Shown here in pieces: positions 35,446 through 43,970 of a stretch of 64,000 nucleotides of DNA. The notes under the pieces were generated by a model that saw only the letters and a list, made by a program, of their open reading frames with translations, ran no database searches and was not told the origin of the DNA. The stretch's first letter is position 1; each line of letters starts with the position of its first letter. The DNA is from Candidatus Krumholzibacteriia bacterium. GTDB lineage: Bacteria; Krumholzibacteriota; Krumholzibacteriia; WVZY01; JAKEHA01. The stretch spans positions 1 to 64,000 of the forward strand of contig JAOUHG010000008.1 in the NCBI GenBank assembly GCA_029865265.1, read 5' to 3'. A program made the translations under genes and the position numbers.

Positions 35446-36737
35446 AACGATCCCTCGTTGTGCTTGGCCTGATTGCGTGGCTCGCTGGATCCGGTGGGGC
35501 AAACGCCGATACAGAGATGAGGGGCGGGCACAGCTTCCTGGTCCAGCCCGATGGCTCCCTGTATCGGCTCGTCCTGGGAACCGGTGCTAGCTCGCGGATT
35601 GACCTCGTGTTCGTCGCGGATGGATTCCAGGAGAGCGAACTGGGCTACTTCGCCGACGTTATCAAGCAAATGATCACCGAGTTGCTGGAGATCAAACCCT
35701 ACTCGGATTACAAGTGCGCATTCAACTTCTGGGCTGTTGATATGATATCGCCGTCGTCCGCCAGTTCGCTGGGATGCGTGGCGACGGGAGACACCGCTGC
35801 GGTCGACTGCAATCTCACGGACGTTCGGGATGTTCCGTCGTTGGTGGGAGCGCCAGCGGACATCGTCTACGTGGTAATCAACGACGACGTCAACTACCTT
35901 GCAACCGCGTATCCGGAATCGAAGGTCATCATTTCGTCGACGAAGTACCCGTATGGAGTCATACCAGCCCACGAGATCGGACACATAATTGCAAATCTTG
36001 CGGATGAGTACATGTGCAGGAATTGTGAAGACGACTTGGATCGCACCTATCCCCTCGCCACCGAGGGCGAACCCGAGAACCCCAACCTGACCACGGAGTA
36101 TGAGCGGGACAAGCTTCCCTGGACATCAATGACCAACGCCCGCACCTATCCAACCCTGTACACGCAGGAGTGCAACGGATACCGCATTGGCGCCTGGGAA
36201 GGTGGTGGCTACTACGCGCACGGCATCTACCGGCCATCCGGGTACTGCCTCATGGACTACGTGCTGTGTCCGGGCAACGACCCGTTCTGCGCGGTGTGCG
36301 AAGACGCCGTTCGGAAGGCCCTGCTGGGGATATGCTATTCCATCGAAGATTTCGTCTCCGTCCTTACCTTCGACTCGTCACTCGACGACCTTATGCGCTT
36401 CATGTGGCTCATGGAATCGCTGGTGCGTGCGCCGATTCCGCGGTGCATCATATGCGATCCTGAGTTCCACCGGCCCGACGATGCGATTCTGCGCATCCGC
36501 AGCAACGCAGGTCCCGGCGCGCGCGTGGTGATCGTGGATTCGGAGATGCACGAAATCATGCGGGGTGGGCCGCCGGTAAATGGTGTCATCGAGGTCGCAT
36601 TCCCAGCCGAGCGATTGCGCAGCTATACAATGCTGTTCTACAGCGGCGCCCCAACTTCGAGCGAACTCAAGTTAGAGTGCCAGCTTACGAGAAACGGGCG
36701 CGAGCAACCTCTCTCCGGCACGGGCGGCGGGCGCTGA
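35442..36737 (+). CDS. secreted M64-family (IgA-peptidase-like) zinc metallopeptidase
   Basis: 431 residues. Signal peptide (SLVVLGLIAWLAGSGGANA). The M64 core begins RIDLVFVADGFQ and carries the zinc motif PAHEIGHIIANLADEY (HExxH plus downstream acid). Nine to ten cysteines in the second half (CRNCEDD, CNGYR, CLMDYVLCPG, CAVCED, CIICD) imply disulfides. The C-terminal about 90 residues form a separate beta domain. Substrate unknown; in other bacteria the family includes immunoglobulin-A peptidases, but a general exoprotease is more likely here. Convergent with the next lipoprotein. Confidence 0.87.
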   Translation: MKRSLVVLGLIAWLAGSGGANADTEMRGGHSFLVQPDGSLYRLVLGTGASSRIDLVFVADGFQESELGYFADVIKQMITELLEIKPYSDYKCAFNFWAVDMISPSSASSLGCVATGDTAAVDCNLTDVRDVPSLVGAPADIVYVVINDDVNYLATAYPESKVIISSTKYPYGVIPAHEIGHIIANLADEYMCRNCEDDLDRTYPLATEGEPENPNLTTEYERDKLPWTSMTNARTYPTLYTQECNGYRIGAWEGGGYYAHGIYRPSGYCLMDYVLCPGNDPFCAVCEDAVRKALLGICYSIEDFVSVLTFDSSLDDLMRFMWLMESLVRAPIPRCIICDPEFHRPDDAILRIRSNAGPGARVVIVDSEMHEIMRGGPPVNGVIEVAFPAERLRSYTMLFYSGAPTSSELKLECQLTRNGREQPLSGTGGGR

Positions 36738-36768
36738 TCGCGCCCGCCGCTCCGCCGGTCGAAAAGCA

Positions 36769-37164
36769 TCAGGGTTCAGGTTCAACGACAACCGGAGGGC
36801 CCGGCCCCCCCTCTTCTTTGCCCTCGCCGGTCTCAAGGCAGAAGAACTTCCACTCGTATGGTCCAGCGGGAAGCCGCCCGATCTTCCTGCTAACGCGCTC
36901 ACCGGGTGCCAGCCGGATGGTGGCCGATCCGCTCAGGAGCTTGTGATGGCTCACCCGTATGACCACGGTGCCATGGCTCTCGTTGCACCACTCAATCATG
37001 CTTCCCCGCTTGATGTGGATATTGCCGTCCGCCGTCTTGGGAGCAACAACCTGGCAATCATCCGTGATGCATATGACGACGCCACCCGTGGGGAGACAAC
37101 CACCCACCGCGAACACCCCCCCGAGCGCGAGTAGCAGTATGGTTTGAAGAATTTTCCTGCGCAT
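36769..37164 (-). CDS. small lipoprotein, possibly cupredoxin-like
   Basis: 131 residues. Signal with lipobox (LLALGGVFAVGGC), then a domain of about 85 residues with IKRGSMIEWCNESHGTVVIRVSHH and PAGPYEWKFFC, reminiscent of a plastocyanin-type greek-key fold but without a clear set of four copper ligands. Ends in a glycine/proline/glutamate-rich tail. Good ribosome site (GGAGG) before ATG 37164. Lies directly downstream of the Ser/Thr kinase gene on the same strand (about 50 bp gap upstream). Confidence 0.7.
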   Translation of the reverse strand: MRRKILQTILLLALGGVFAVGGCLPTGGVVICITDDCQVVAPKTADGNIHIKRGSMIEWCNESHGTVVIRVSHHKLLSGSATIRLAPGERVSRKIGRLPAGPYEWKFFCLETGEGKEEGGPGPPVVVEPEP

Positions 37165-37217
37165 GAAACAACCTCCTGAGGTTCGGAACAACACACGGAC
37201 AGCTTAAAACTGCACCC

Positions 37218-39785
37218 TCATTTTTCTATGGGCGCGCCAAGCATCTGGAAGCGCGCGTCGCGCCTCAGATCCCTGAACAGGGGCTCCCTCTCAATATCCT
37301 GCATGGGGTATTCGGCCTGGATGGCGCGGTTGAGGTATTCGAGCGACTTCTCGCGGTCGCCGAGCTTCTCATACGCGCATGCAATCCGGAAGTCGACCTC
37401 CGCGTCATCGTAACGGGCCGCACGCGCGATCATCCCCCGCGCATCATCCACTTTCCCCATCATCGCGTAGTAGTCGGCGAGTCGCGCGATGACGGTGGCG
37501 TCATCCGGGTTCTTGTCCAGATTATCGAGTGCAAGATCCACCGCCCGCTGGAACAGCGGAATTGCTTGTTCGCGATTTCCATCGACCCAGTAGAGCGACG
37601 AGGCCCAGTTGCCCCAGTTGATGTAGGAGGAGGAGTCGCCCAGTTCCAACGCGTACTGGTAGTATCTGGCGGAGTCCTCGAATCTCCCTTCGAGATACAT
37701 AAGGGCACCAACATTCGAACTGCTCGCGTAAGTCGGCTTCACGAGATAGGACCGCTCGAAGAATTCTCGTGCGCGCGGGTAATCGCCAGCCTGATAGTAA
37801 TGAACGCCCAGGCTTCCAAGCACGCCGTCGTTGCCCGGGGCGAGACGGTTGGCCAGCAAGTGCTCGCGAACACTGCTTTCCGGGTCGTTGATCCGGCGAT
37901 ACAACCATCCCAGCCGCCAGTGGGCACGGTAGTAGTCCGGAAACTGATCCGCCAGTTTCTTCCCAACTTCGATCGCCTCGGCGTACCGGCGGGAGGCGAT
38001 GAGGACGTCCATGAGCATCTCATGGCCCCTTATCGCGTCCGGCTGGTCGTGGATCGCACCTCGGGCTTGCAGTTCCGCATCACGGTCCCGGTTCAAGGCC
38101 CGAAGCACCTCCGCCCGCACCGTCCGGGGCCAGGCACCAACCGAGTCGATTGCAAACGCGACCGGCATTTCCGCCCGTGCCATCTCCAGCCAGCTCTCAC
38201 CTCCATCGCGTGCGTTCCCGCGCACGTACGCCATCGACAGCGCCATCCGCGCGGTCGCGAATCCGGGCGCAATTTCCACGGCCGATCGCAGACGGTCGAG
38301 CGCCTGCTCGTTATTATCGGCGTGTTTGTAGTAATCGAGGTAACCGAGTCCTTCGAGGAACAGCGGGAACGCAGGAGTGTCTTCGTCCTCCATGGGCGCC
38401 GGACCCGGGGAGACATCCACTCCCAGGAGGCGGGACATCGCCGTATCGAGTTGCGCGGGCAGTCCCTCGAACTTCGGGGCAAGATCCACAACGGCAGATC
38501 GCAACTGTCTCTGCGTTCTTGCGTCCTCGATTGTGAGCGTAAGACGGATGCGGTCGGAGAATGGCTGAAACTCCCCCCTCAGCAGGCGATTCACGCCCAT
38601 CGTCGCGGAAATCCGCTCGACACTGGCAGGGCGGTCCGACAGCACCCGTTCGTAAGGCATGACCCACATCGATCTTCCGCCCGGTTGCGCGCCTTCGAGC
38701 ATCAACGACGCCCAGTGCGCAATACCGTCCGCGGCGGCCTGCGAGGGGACGTCACCGATGCGATCGAACGGAACAACCGCGAGCCGGACATCGGTCCTGA
38801 ACGGCGATGCCACCCGCGCGTACCATGCGCGCGCGCCAAGGACCGCGCCTGTGATGACCACGATGGCCACGGCGGCCCACGCGAAGTTCGAGCGGCTCCG
38901 GCTCCGGCCCCGCCCCCGCACCACGCTCACCGCGCGCACGCCGCCGGTGGCGAACGAGTCGCCCCAGCCCAGCTTCTTGCCCGCCTCGAACACCGCCACG
39001 CAAAAGTCTTCGGCGGACTGGTAGCGCTTCTCGGGGTCCTTCGACAGGCACTTGTCGACGATGGCCACGCACGCATCGGGAACATCCGGCTTCAGCTTGC
39101 GGATGGGCTCCGGTGTCTCGTTGAGAATCGAGTACACCACCGCCTGGTCGATCTCGCCGCGGAACGGCACCCGCCCGGTGAGCATCTCGTAGAGCACCGC
39201 GCCCAGCGACCAGATGTCCGTACGCCCATCCACCTCTTCGCTGCGCGCCTGTTCGGGCGACATGTACGCCGCCGTTCCCAGGGTGGTGCCGCTGCCGGTG
39301 ACCCGCGAGCGGCCGATGAGCTTCGAGAGACCGAAGTCGATGATCTTCACGAAGCCGTCGGCGGTGATCATGATGTTGCCGGGCTTGATGTCGCGATGGA
39401 TGATGTTGCTCGCGTGCGCGCGCCCCAGCCCCTGCGCGGCCGCAAACGCAATCTGGAACGCCTCCTCCACATCGAGACCGCGCCGCGCGATCCGCTCCTT
39501 GAGCGATTCGCCGTCGTAACAGGTCATGGCAATGAACAGTTGCCCCTCGGGGGTTTCGTCGATCTCGTGGACGCTGCAGATGTTGGGGTGATCGAGCGCG
39601 GACGCGGCCTGGGCTTCGTGGAGAAACCGCTTCTTGGCGTCTTCGTCGCGGGTGAGTTCGGGCGCGAGAAATTTCAGGGCGACGGTACGGCGGAGTTTGA
39701 GATCCTCGGCCTTGTACACCACGCCCATGCCACCGCCCCCCAGCTTCTGGAGGACGCGATAATGCGAGACGATGTGACCTATCAT
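37218..39785 (-). CDS. transmembrane Ser/Thr protein kinase with TPR-rich extracytoplasmic domain
   Basis: 855 residues. Kinase domain 10-270: glycine loop LGGGGMGVVYKAEDL, K38 (VALKFL), HRDIKPGN (D132), DFG 150-152, APE-like MSPEQ. An RGRGRSRSRS linker, one membrane helix at about 301-320, then a TolB-N/FlgO-like domain (RLAVVPFDRIGD) and about ten TPR-like repeats to the end. Phosphorylates target proteins in response to an extracytoplasmic signal. Divergent from the ACT-like gene with back-to-back promoters. Confidence 0.92.
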   Translation of the reverse strand: MIGHIVSHYRVLQKLGGGGMGVVYKAEDLKLRRTVALKFLAPELTRDEDAKKRFLHEAQAASALDHPNICSVHEIDETPEGQLFIAMTCYDGESLKERIARRGLDVEEAFQIAFAAAQGLGRAHASNIIHRDIKPGNIMITADGFVKIIDFGLSKLIGRSRVTGSGTTLGTAAYMSPEQARSEEVDGRTDIWSLGAVLYEMLTGRVPFRGEIDQAVVYSILNETPEPIRKLKPDVPDACVAIVDKCLSKDPEKRYQSAEDFCVAVFEAGKKLGWGDSFATGGVRAVSVVRGRGRSRSRSNFAWAAVAIVVITGAVLGARAWYARVASPFRTDVRLAVVPFDRIGDVPSQAAADGIAHWASLMLEGAQPGGRSMWVMPYERVLSDRPASVERISATMGVNRLLRGEFQPFSDRIRLTLTIEDARTQRQLRSAVVDLAPKFEGLPAQLDTAMSRLLGVDVSPGPAPMEDEDTPAFPLFLEGLGYLDYYKHADNNEQALDRLRSAVEIAPGFATARMALSMAYVRGNARDGGESWLEMARAEMPVAFAIDSVGAWPRTVRAEVLRALNRDRDAELQARGAIHDQPDAIRGHEMLMDVLIASRRYAEAIEVGKKLADQFPDYYRAHWRLGWLYRRINDPESSVREHLLANRLAPGNDGVLGSLGVHYYQAGDYPRAREFFERSYLVKPTYASSSNVGALMYLEGRFEDSARYYQYALELGDSSSYINWGNWASSLYWVDGNREQAIPLFQRAVDLALDNLDKNPDDATVIARLADYYAMMGKVDDARGMIARAARYDDAEVDFRIACAYEKLGDREKSLEYLNRAIQAEYPMQDIEREPLFRDLRRDARFQMLGAPIEK

Positions 39786-39851
39786 GAGCCGCTACTGATC
39801 GGGGGCGGACGCGGCGGCAATCGCCGCGGCGGTTGCCCATCGTCAGCGGGG

Positions 39852-39880
39852 AGTATATCGCAAAGTGGACGTCGTTCCAA
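39852..39880 (-). promoter_or_regulatory. promoter of the Ser/Thr kinase gene
   Basis: -35 TTGGAA (39875-39880), 17-nt spacer, -10 TATACT (39852-39857) on the minus strand; leader of about 60 nt before ATG 39785. Confidence 0.65.
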
Positions 39881-39897
39881 GCGCGGCGGCACGGCCA

Positions 39898-39925
39898 TTG
39901 ACCGGTGGCGTCGGCACGCTATACT
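39898..39925 (+). promoter_or_regulatory. promoter of the ACT-like gene
   Basis: -35 TTGACC (39898-39903), 16-nt spacer, -10 TATACT (39920-39925); leader of about 27 nt with CTGGAGG before ATG 39959. Only 17 bp from the kinase -35, so one regulator could cover both. Confidence 0.7.
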
Positions 39926-39958
39926 TGCGGCTCAACCTGCAAACCTGGAGGTTCCGTG

Positions 39959-40375
39959 ATGGCGGATCGTGTACACAAGGTGTCGTACTGTTATGCAATG
40001 GTTCCGATGCGCGCGGGAACCGGCGTAAAGATTCTTTCCGAGTTGCGCGAAGCGGGCGTGAATCTCATTGCGTTCTCCGGCTTCCCGGCCGGTAACGGGC
40101 GCGCCCAGCTGGACCTGGTTCCGGAGAAGATGACCAAACTGCGCAGCCTCGCCACCAGGAAGGGATGGAAACTGGGGCGCACCAAGAACGCGTTCCTCAT
40201 CCAGGGCAAGGATTCCGTGGGCGCGGTGAACCGCCACATCAAGAAGCTGGCGGCGGCCAAGATCAGTGTCACCGCGGCGGACGCGGTGTGCGCCGGCAAG
40301 GGCCGCTACGGCATGATTCTGTGGGTGAAGCCCAAAGACTACGCGCGCGCGGCGCGGGCACTGGGCGCGGTGTAA
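39959..40375 (+). CDS. ACT-like double-domain regulatory protein
   Basis: 138 residues with two beta-alpha-beta-beta-alpha-beta units: KVSYCYAMVPMRAGTGVKILSELREAGVNLIAFSGF (note the P-x-G-x-G/x-L turn typical of ACT ligand sites), and the second from GRTKNAFLIQGKDSVGAVNRHIKKLAAAKISVTAADAV. No enzyme domain is attached. Likely binds an amino acid or similar small effector. GGAGG precedes ATG 39959. Convergent with the aminotransferase gene, stops 1 bp apart, which may hint at shared amino-acid metabolism. Confidence 0.75.
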   Translation: MADRVHKVSYCYAMVPMRAGTGVKILSELREAGVNLIAFSGFPAGNGRAQLDLVPEKMTKLRSLATRKGWKLGRTKNAFLIQGKDSVGAVNRHIKKLAAAKISVTAADAVCAGKGRYGMILWVKPKDYARAARALGAV

Positions 40376-40376
40376 G

Positions 40377-41549
40377 TCAGCCGGCGAGTACGCGGTTCAG
40401 CCGCTCGACGCCTTCGAGCACGCGCTGCGGTGATTCGCCCGCGAAGCAGATCCGTATCCATTCGGCGAAGTCCACGCCGAAGTCGGCGCCCGGCGCCACG
40501 GATACGCCCGCGTCGAGGAGTTCCTCGATCACACGCTCGTAGGAGCGGCCGCGCAGGTACGCATCCACCGGAAAGAAGAAGTAATACGCGCCGTCGGGAA
40601 GCGCCGCATCCACGCGCAGCGCAGCCGCCACGGTGTCGCGGATGCGCGCGCACGCGTCCACGAAGTCACGCGACCACGCGGTGCGGGACCGCACCGCCTC
40701 CACCATCATCTGCTGCGCCACCGTCGACGGGCTATATAATTGATGCACCATGGCCTTGTTGACCGTGCGGATGACGTCCGCGCCCCCCACCGCATAGCCC
40801 AGCCGCAGTCCGGCGAACATGTACACCTTGGAGAAGGTGTACACGGCGATGGTGCGTTCCGCAGCCCCGGGAAGACTCGCGGGTGAGACGTGCTCGCGCC
40901 CGTCGAAGGTCATGCCGTCATAGGCCTCGTCGGAAATGAGCCACAGGTTGTGGCGGCGCGCAAAGTCCGCGATGGTTTCCACCTGCGCCCGCGTGAGCAC
41001 CTTGCCGCTGGGGTTGTTGGGGGTGTTGAGGTACACCGCCACGGTACGTTCGGTGAGCGCGTCCTCCAACAACGCGCGCACGTCGGTTTGCGGCGTGTCG
41101 TAGAGCTTTGCGTACAACGGCACCTCCACGGCATTCCCGCCCGCCATCCTCACCATGCCACGGAAGAATGGCCAGAAGGGCGAGAGCAGAAGAACGTCGT
41201 CTCCGTCGTCCACCAGGCTCTGCACGATGGCGCTGAGGGCGTTGGTGGCGCCCGCCGTCACCAACACGTTGTCGCGCGTTACCTCGAGATGGTTGTCGTC
41301 GCGCAGCTTCTCAACCAGAGCGTCGCGCAGGGCGGCCACACCGAAGGTGTCGCAGTAGCGGTGGAACCCCGCATGCGTGCGTGCAAAGGTTTCGTCGATG
41401 GGAATGGGATACGGCGGTGGCGGAAACGCGTCGCCGATGTGCAACCCGATGAGGCTACCGCCCTGCACCGTCATGCGCGCGCGGAACTTTTCGTAGACCG
41501 AGCCAGAGATACGCGACGTACGCGCGGAGAACGACGGAAAGCGGGGCAT
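40377..41549 (-). CDS. class I/II pyridoxal-phosphate aminotransferase
   Basis: 390 residues. Fold type I features: VTAGATNALSAIVQSL, LNTPNNPSGKVLTRAQVETI, LWLISDEAYDGMTF and YTFSKVYMFAGLRLGYAVG, whose lysine binds PLP; a closing arginine region WIRICFAGE. Aspartate/aromatic aminotransferase-like; the substrate is not fixed by sequence. ATG 41549 lies 6 nt after TAGTAT with TTGCCC 17 nt further up and no ribosome site: a leaderless start. Confidence 0.9.
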   Translation of the reverse strand: MPRFPSFSARTSRISGSVYEKFRARMTVQGGSLIGLHIGDAFPPPPYPIPIDETFARTHAGFHRYCDTFGVAALRDALVEKLRDDNHLEVTRDNVLVTAGATNALSAIVQSLVDDGDDVLLLSPFWPFFRGMVRMAGGNAVEVPLYAKLYDTPQTDVRALLEDALTERTVAVYLNTPNNPSGKVLTRAQVETIADFARRHNLWLISDEAYDGMTFDGREHVSPASLPGAAERTIAVYTFSKVYMFAGLRLGYAVGGADVIRTVNKAMVHQLYSPSTVAQQMMVEAVRSRTAWSRDFVDACARIRDTVAAALRVDAALPDGAYYFFFPVDAYLRGRSYERVIEELLDAGVSVAPGADFGVDFAEWIRICFAGESPQRVLEGVERLNRVLAG

Positions 41550-41555
41550 GGCGGG

Positions 41556-41584
41556 ATACTACACCAGCCGGCCCCGGCGGGCAA
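41556..41584 (-). promoter_or_regulatory. promoter of the aminotransferase gene, leaderless-type spacing
   Basis: -35 TTGCCC (41579-41584), 17-nt spacer, -10 TAGTAT (41556-41561), 6 nt before ATG 41549 on the minus strand. Confidence 0.62.
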
Positions 41585-41592
41585 AAGGCAGC

Positions 41593-41703
41593 GGGAGCGA
41601 CGCGGTCTGGAAGCGCTTGACCGCACCGTAGAGGCTGGTGGGCCCCCGCAACGGCCCGCCCGAAGGCGGCTTCGCTCCCCCTGTTCCTTCCTTCAGCGAG
41701 ATA
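41593..41703 (-). ncRNA. candidate structured RNA upstream of the aminotransferase gene
   Basis: An 8-bp closing stem (GGGAGCGA 41593-41600 with TCGCTCCC 41672-41679) encloses four smaller hairpins: 41602-41624 (6 bp), 41624-41640 (4 bp), 41640-41657 (5 bp) and 41658-41667 (GCC-CGAA-GGC), a cloverleaf-like outline. On the minus strand it follows a strong promoter and ends before TTTT. It lacks a T-loop and a sensible anticodon, so it is not a tRNA. The same strand also holds a 50-codon frame (41559-41711) whose ATG would lie upstream of the predicted start of transcription. RNA or leader peptide: undecided. Confidence 0.35.
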
Positions 41704-41709
41704 GCCTTC

Positions 41710-41739
41710 ATTATTTCGAACCGGACACGCGCGCGTCAA
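41710..41739 (-). promoter_or_regulatory. promoter of the candidate structured RNA
   Basis: -35 TTGACG (41734-41739), 18-nt spacer, -10 AATAAT (41710-41715) on the minus strand; transcription expected from about 41703. Confidence 0.5.
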
Positions 41740-41790
41740 GCACCGCGCTCAGTTTTAGCATGAATTTTATGCTTACCGCGCCGCGCGTGC

Positions 41791-41796
41791 TACAAT
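41791..41796 (+). promoter_or_regulatory. -10 box of the LOG-family gene
   Basis: TACAAT about 55 nt upstream of ATG 41851, which has its own AAGGAG; the -35 is weak (TTATGC at 18 nt). Confidence 0.4.
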
Positions 41797-41850
41797 GTGG
41801 CCGCGTGTTACACACGCCCGTATGGAAACAGCCCCAAGGAGAGCCCACCG

Positions 41851-42747
41851 ATGGCAGATGATACAAACGAACGTTTCCCCGAGCGCCCCGAACCGAATCA
41901 CGACGAACGCCAGCAGCTCATCTCCGAGTTGAAGGACAGTCCAGCCTATCGCATTGCGTTCGAGGATGCCGACTTCCTCAAGGAGGAGGTGCTGCGTCCG
42001 ATCCGGCTGCAACTGGAGTTGCTCAAACCGGAGATGCTGCTGCGCCGCTTGAAGATCCGTTCCACCATCGTGGTGTTTGGAAGTGCGCGCATTCTTCCGC
42101 GCGACAAGGCCGTTGCGCACCGTGACGCCGCGGCGCGCGCCGCGGAGAAGAAGCCGGATGACCGGGATCTCACCCGCGCGCTGGCGCGCGCGGAGCGGCA
42201 CGTGCTGCTCTCCAAGTACTACGAAGAGGCGCGAAAGTTCTCGCGCATCGTGTCCACGCTGTTCAAGCAGGCCGACCGGCGCGACTTTGTTGTTGTCACC
42301 GGTGGCGGTCCCGGCATCATGGAGGCCGCCAACCGGGGTGCGCACGACGTGCAGGCGGTAAGCGCCGGGTTCAACATCACTCTTCCGATGGAGCAGGAAC
42401 CCAACCCCTACATGAGCCCGGAGTTGTGTTTCCAGTTCCACTACTTCGCCATGCGCAAGATGCACTTTTTGATGCGCGCCGTGGCGCTGGTGGCGTTCCC
42501 GGGGGGATTCGGCACCCTCGATGAACTCTTCGAAGCACTCACCCTGGTGCAGACGCAGAAGGTCGGCTCCATGCCCATCGTGCTGGTGGGCCGCGAGTAC
42601 TGGAGCCAGCTGATCGACTTCGAGTTGATGGTGGCGGAGGGCGTAATTTCGCCGGAGGATATGATGCTGTTCACCATCGTCGAAACCGCGGAAGAGGCGG
42701 TGCAGCACATTTACGACTACTACGGCCGCAACGTGCCGGCGATATAG
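41851..42747 (+). CDS. LOG-family protein (Rossmann; nucleotide 5'-monophosphate phosphoribohydrolase-like)
   Basis: 298 residues. The Rossmann core has VVVTGGGPGIMEAANRGA and VALVAFPGGFGTLDELFEALTL, the two LOG signatures (GGGxGxME and PGGxGTxxE). An N-terminal helical extension of about 100 residues carries the basic KIRSTIVVFGSARI. LOG enzymes release free bases from nucleoside monophosphates (cytokinin activation in plants; nucleotide salvage or stress in bacteria). AAGGAG precedes ATG 41851. Confidence 0.9.
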   Translation: MADDTNERFPERPEPNHDERQQLISELKDSPAYRIAFEDADFLKEEVLRPIRLQLELLKPEMLLRRLKIRSTIVVFGSARILPRDKAVAHRDAAARAAEKKPDDRDLTRALARAERHVLLSKYYEEARKFSRIVSTLFKQADRRDFVVVTGGGPGIMEAANRGAHDVQAVSAGFNITLPMEQEPNPYMSPELCFQFHYFAMRKMHFLMRAVALVAFPGGFGTLDELFEALTLVQTQKVGSMPIVLVGREYWSQLIDFELMVAEGVISPEDMMLFTIVETAEEAVQHIYDYYGRNVPAI

Positions 42748-42812
42748 CAAGCGGTGCGTGCGAAGCACGCGCTTCGAGCGTACTCTGTATCGAGACGATC
42801 AAGGAGGTGCGT

Positions 42813-43196
42813 ATGAGAGGATTTCTGATTCGGGGACTGCTTGCGGCGCTTGGGCTGTGGGTGGCATCCGCACTGCTGCCCGGCGTCCATTCCGGTGGCT
42901 TGCTCCCCATTCTGGGCGCGGGGCTGCTGCTGGGGCTGGTGAACGCCATCATCAGGCCCATCATCGTCATTCTCACCCTGCCCATTACCATTGTGACGCT
43001 GGGGTTGTTCCTGCTGGTGGTCAACGCGCTGATGGTGTGGCTGGTGGGAAAGATGATGGGCGGCTTCGGCGTGGATGGTTTCGGCTCGGCGCTGCTCACC
43101 GCGATCATCGTGTCGTTCGTGAGCTGGTGCGCCAACGCCTTCATCGGACCGCGGGGCAACTTCGAGCGGTTCAGCGGCGGGCGAAAGGTGCAGTAG
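42813..43196 (+). CDS. four-helix membrane protein, phage holin 4 superfamily-like
   Basis: 127 residues, four hydrophobic helices: LIRGLLAALGLWVASALLPG, GAGLLLGLVNAIIRPIIVILTLPITIVTLGLFLLVVNALMVWLVG and a last helix ending AFIGPRG. Matches the PF04020 family by its INAxxRPIxxxLTLP motif. Despite the family name, most chromosomal members are not phage genes; function unknown. AAGGAGG six nt before ATG 42813 (an in-frame GTG at 42807 is less likely). The same domain forms the N-terminus of the fusion at 56776. Confidence 0.88.
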   Translation: MRGFLIRGLLAALGLWVASALLPGVHSGGLLPILGAGLLLGLVNAIIRPIIVILTLPITIVTLGLFLLVVNALMVWLVGKMMGGFGVDGFGSALLTAIIVSFVSWCANAFIGPRGNFERFSGGRKVQ

Positions 43197-43200
43197 CGGC

Positions 43201-43968
43201 GTGGACAAGCCGCACGAGCACGATCCCCGGCTGCGGTTCTCCAACCGCGTCCAGGACTACCTCCGGCACCGCCCCGGCTACCCGCCGGAATTGATCGCCT
43301 GGCTCACGGACAAAATCGATCTGCGCCCGTCGTGGATCGTGGCCGACGTGGGCAGCGGCACCGGGATGCTGGCCCGCGAATTCTGCCGCAACGGCAACCT
43401 GGTGTACGGGGTGGAACCCAACGCGGCCATGCGCACCGCGGCCGAGGAGCTATTCGAGCGCGAACCGCACTTCGTTTCCGTCGACGGTTCCGCCGAGGCC
43501 ACCACGCTGCCCGACGGCTCGGTGGACCTGGTGACGGCCGCGCAGGCGTTCCACTGGTTCGAGCCGGAGGCAACCCGCCGCGAGTGGCAGCGCATCCTCT
43601 GCCCGGGCGGCCGCGCGCTGGTCGTCTTCAACTCGCGCCGCGTGGAGACCAGCCCCTTCATGCGCGCCTACGACGCCTTCCTCGTGGCCAACGCCGTCGA
43701 CTACCAGGGCGTCGACCACCGCCGCGTGCTGGGTGACAACCTGCGCGCGTTTCTCGACGACATGCACGACTGGCGCTTCGAGTTCACGCGCGCGATGACT
43801 TTCGAAGACGTACGCGGCCTGTCGATGTCGTCGTCATATGTGCCCGCGCCGGAGCATCCCGGGCACGCGGCGTTCATGCAGGGTCTGGAGCAGCTCGTGG
43901 ACGAGCATGCAAAGGACGGAACGGTGGAGATGCTCTACCAGACGGAAGCGTACGTGGGCCGGCTCTAG
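43201..43968 (+). CDS. class I SAM-dependent methyltransferase
   Basis: 255 residues. Motif I IVADVGSGTGMLAREF, acid GVEPN, DLVTAAQAFHWFEPEATRREWQRILCPGGRALVVF (motifs II-III; the HWF signature of the UbiE/Tam-like branch). Small-molecule methyltransferase, substrate unknown. Starts with GTG 4 nt after the stop of the membrane protein, so likely co-transcribed. Convergent with the lipoprotein gene that follows. Confidence 0.9.
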   Translation: MDKPHEHDPRLRFSNRVQDYLRHRPGYPPELIAWLTDKIDLRPSWIVADVGSGTGMLAREFCRNGNLVYGVEPNAAMRTAAEELFEREPHFVSVDGSAEATTLPDGSVDLVTAAQAFHWFEPEATRREWQRILCPGGRALVVFNSRRVETSPFMRAYDAFLVANAVDYQGVDHRRVLGDNLRAFLDDMHDWRFEFTRAMTFEDVRGLSMSSSYVPAPEHPGHAAFMQGLEQLVDEHAKDGTVEMLYQTEAYVGRL

Positions 43969-43970
43969 GC

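Noticed and set aside
41593-41679. Possible tRNA-Sec (8-bp acceptor-like stem, cloverleaf outline, in a genome with a selenoprotein)
   Set aside because: Neither strand has a TTCGA-type T-loop, a UCA anticodon in a 7-nt loop or a CCA-like end in the right place.
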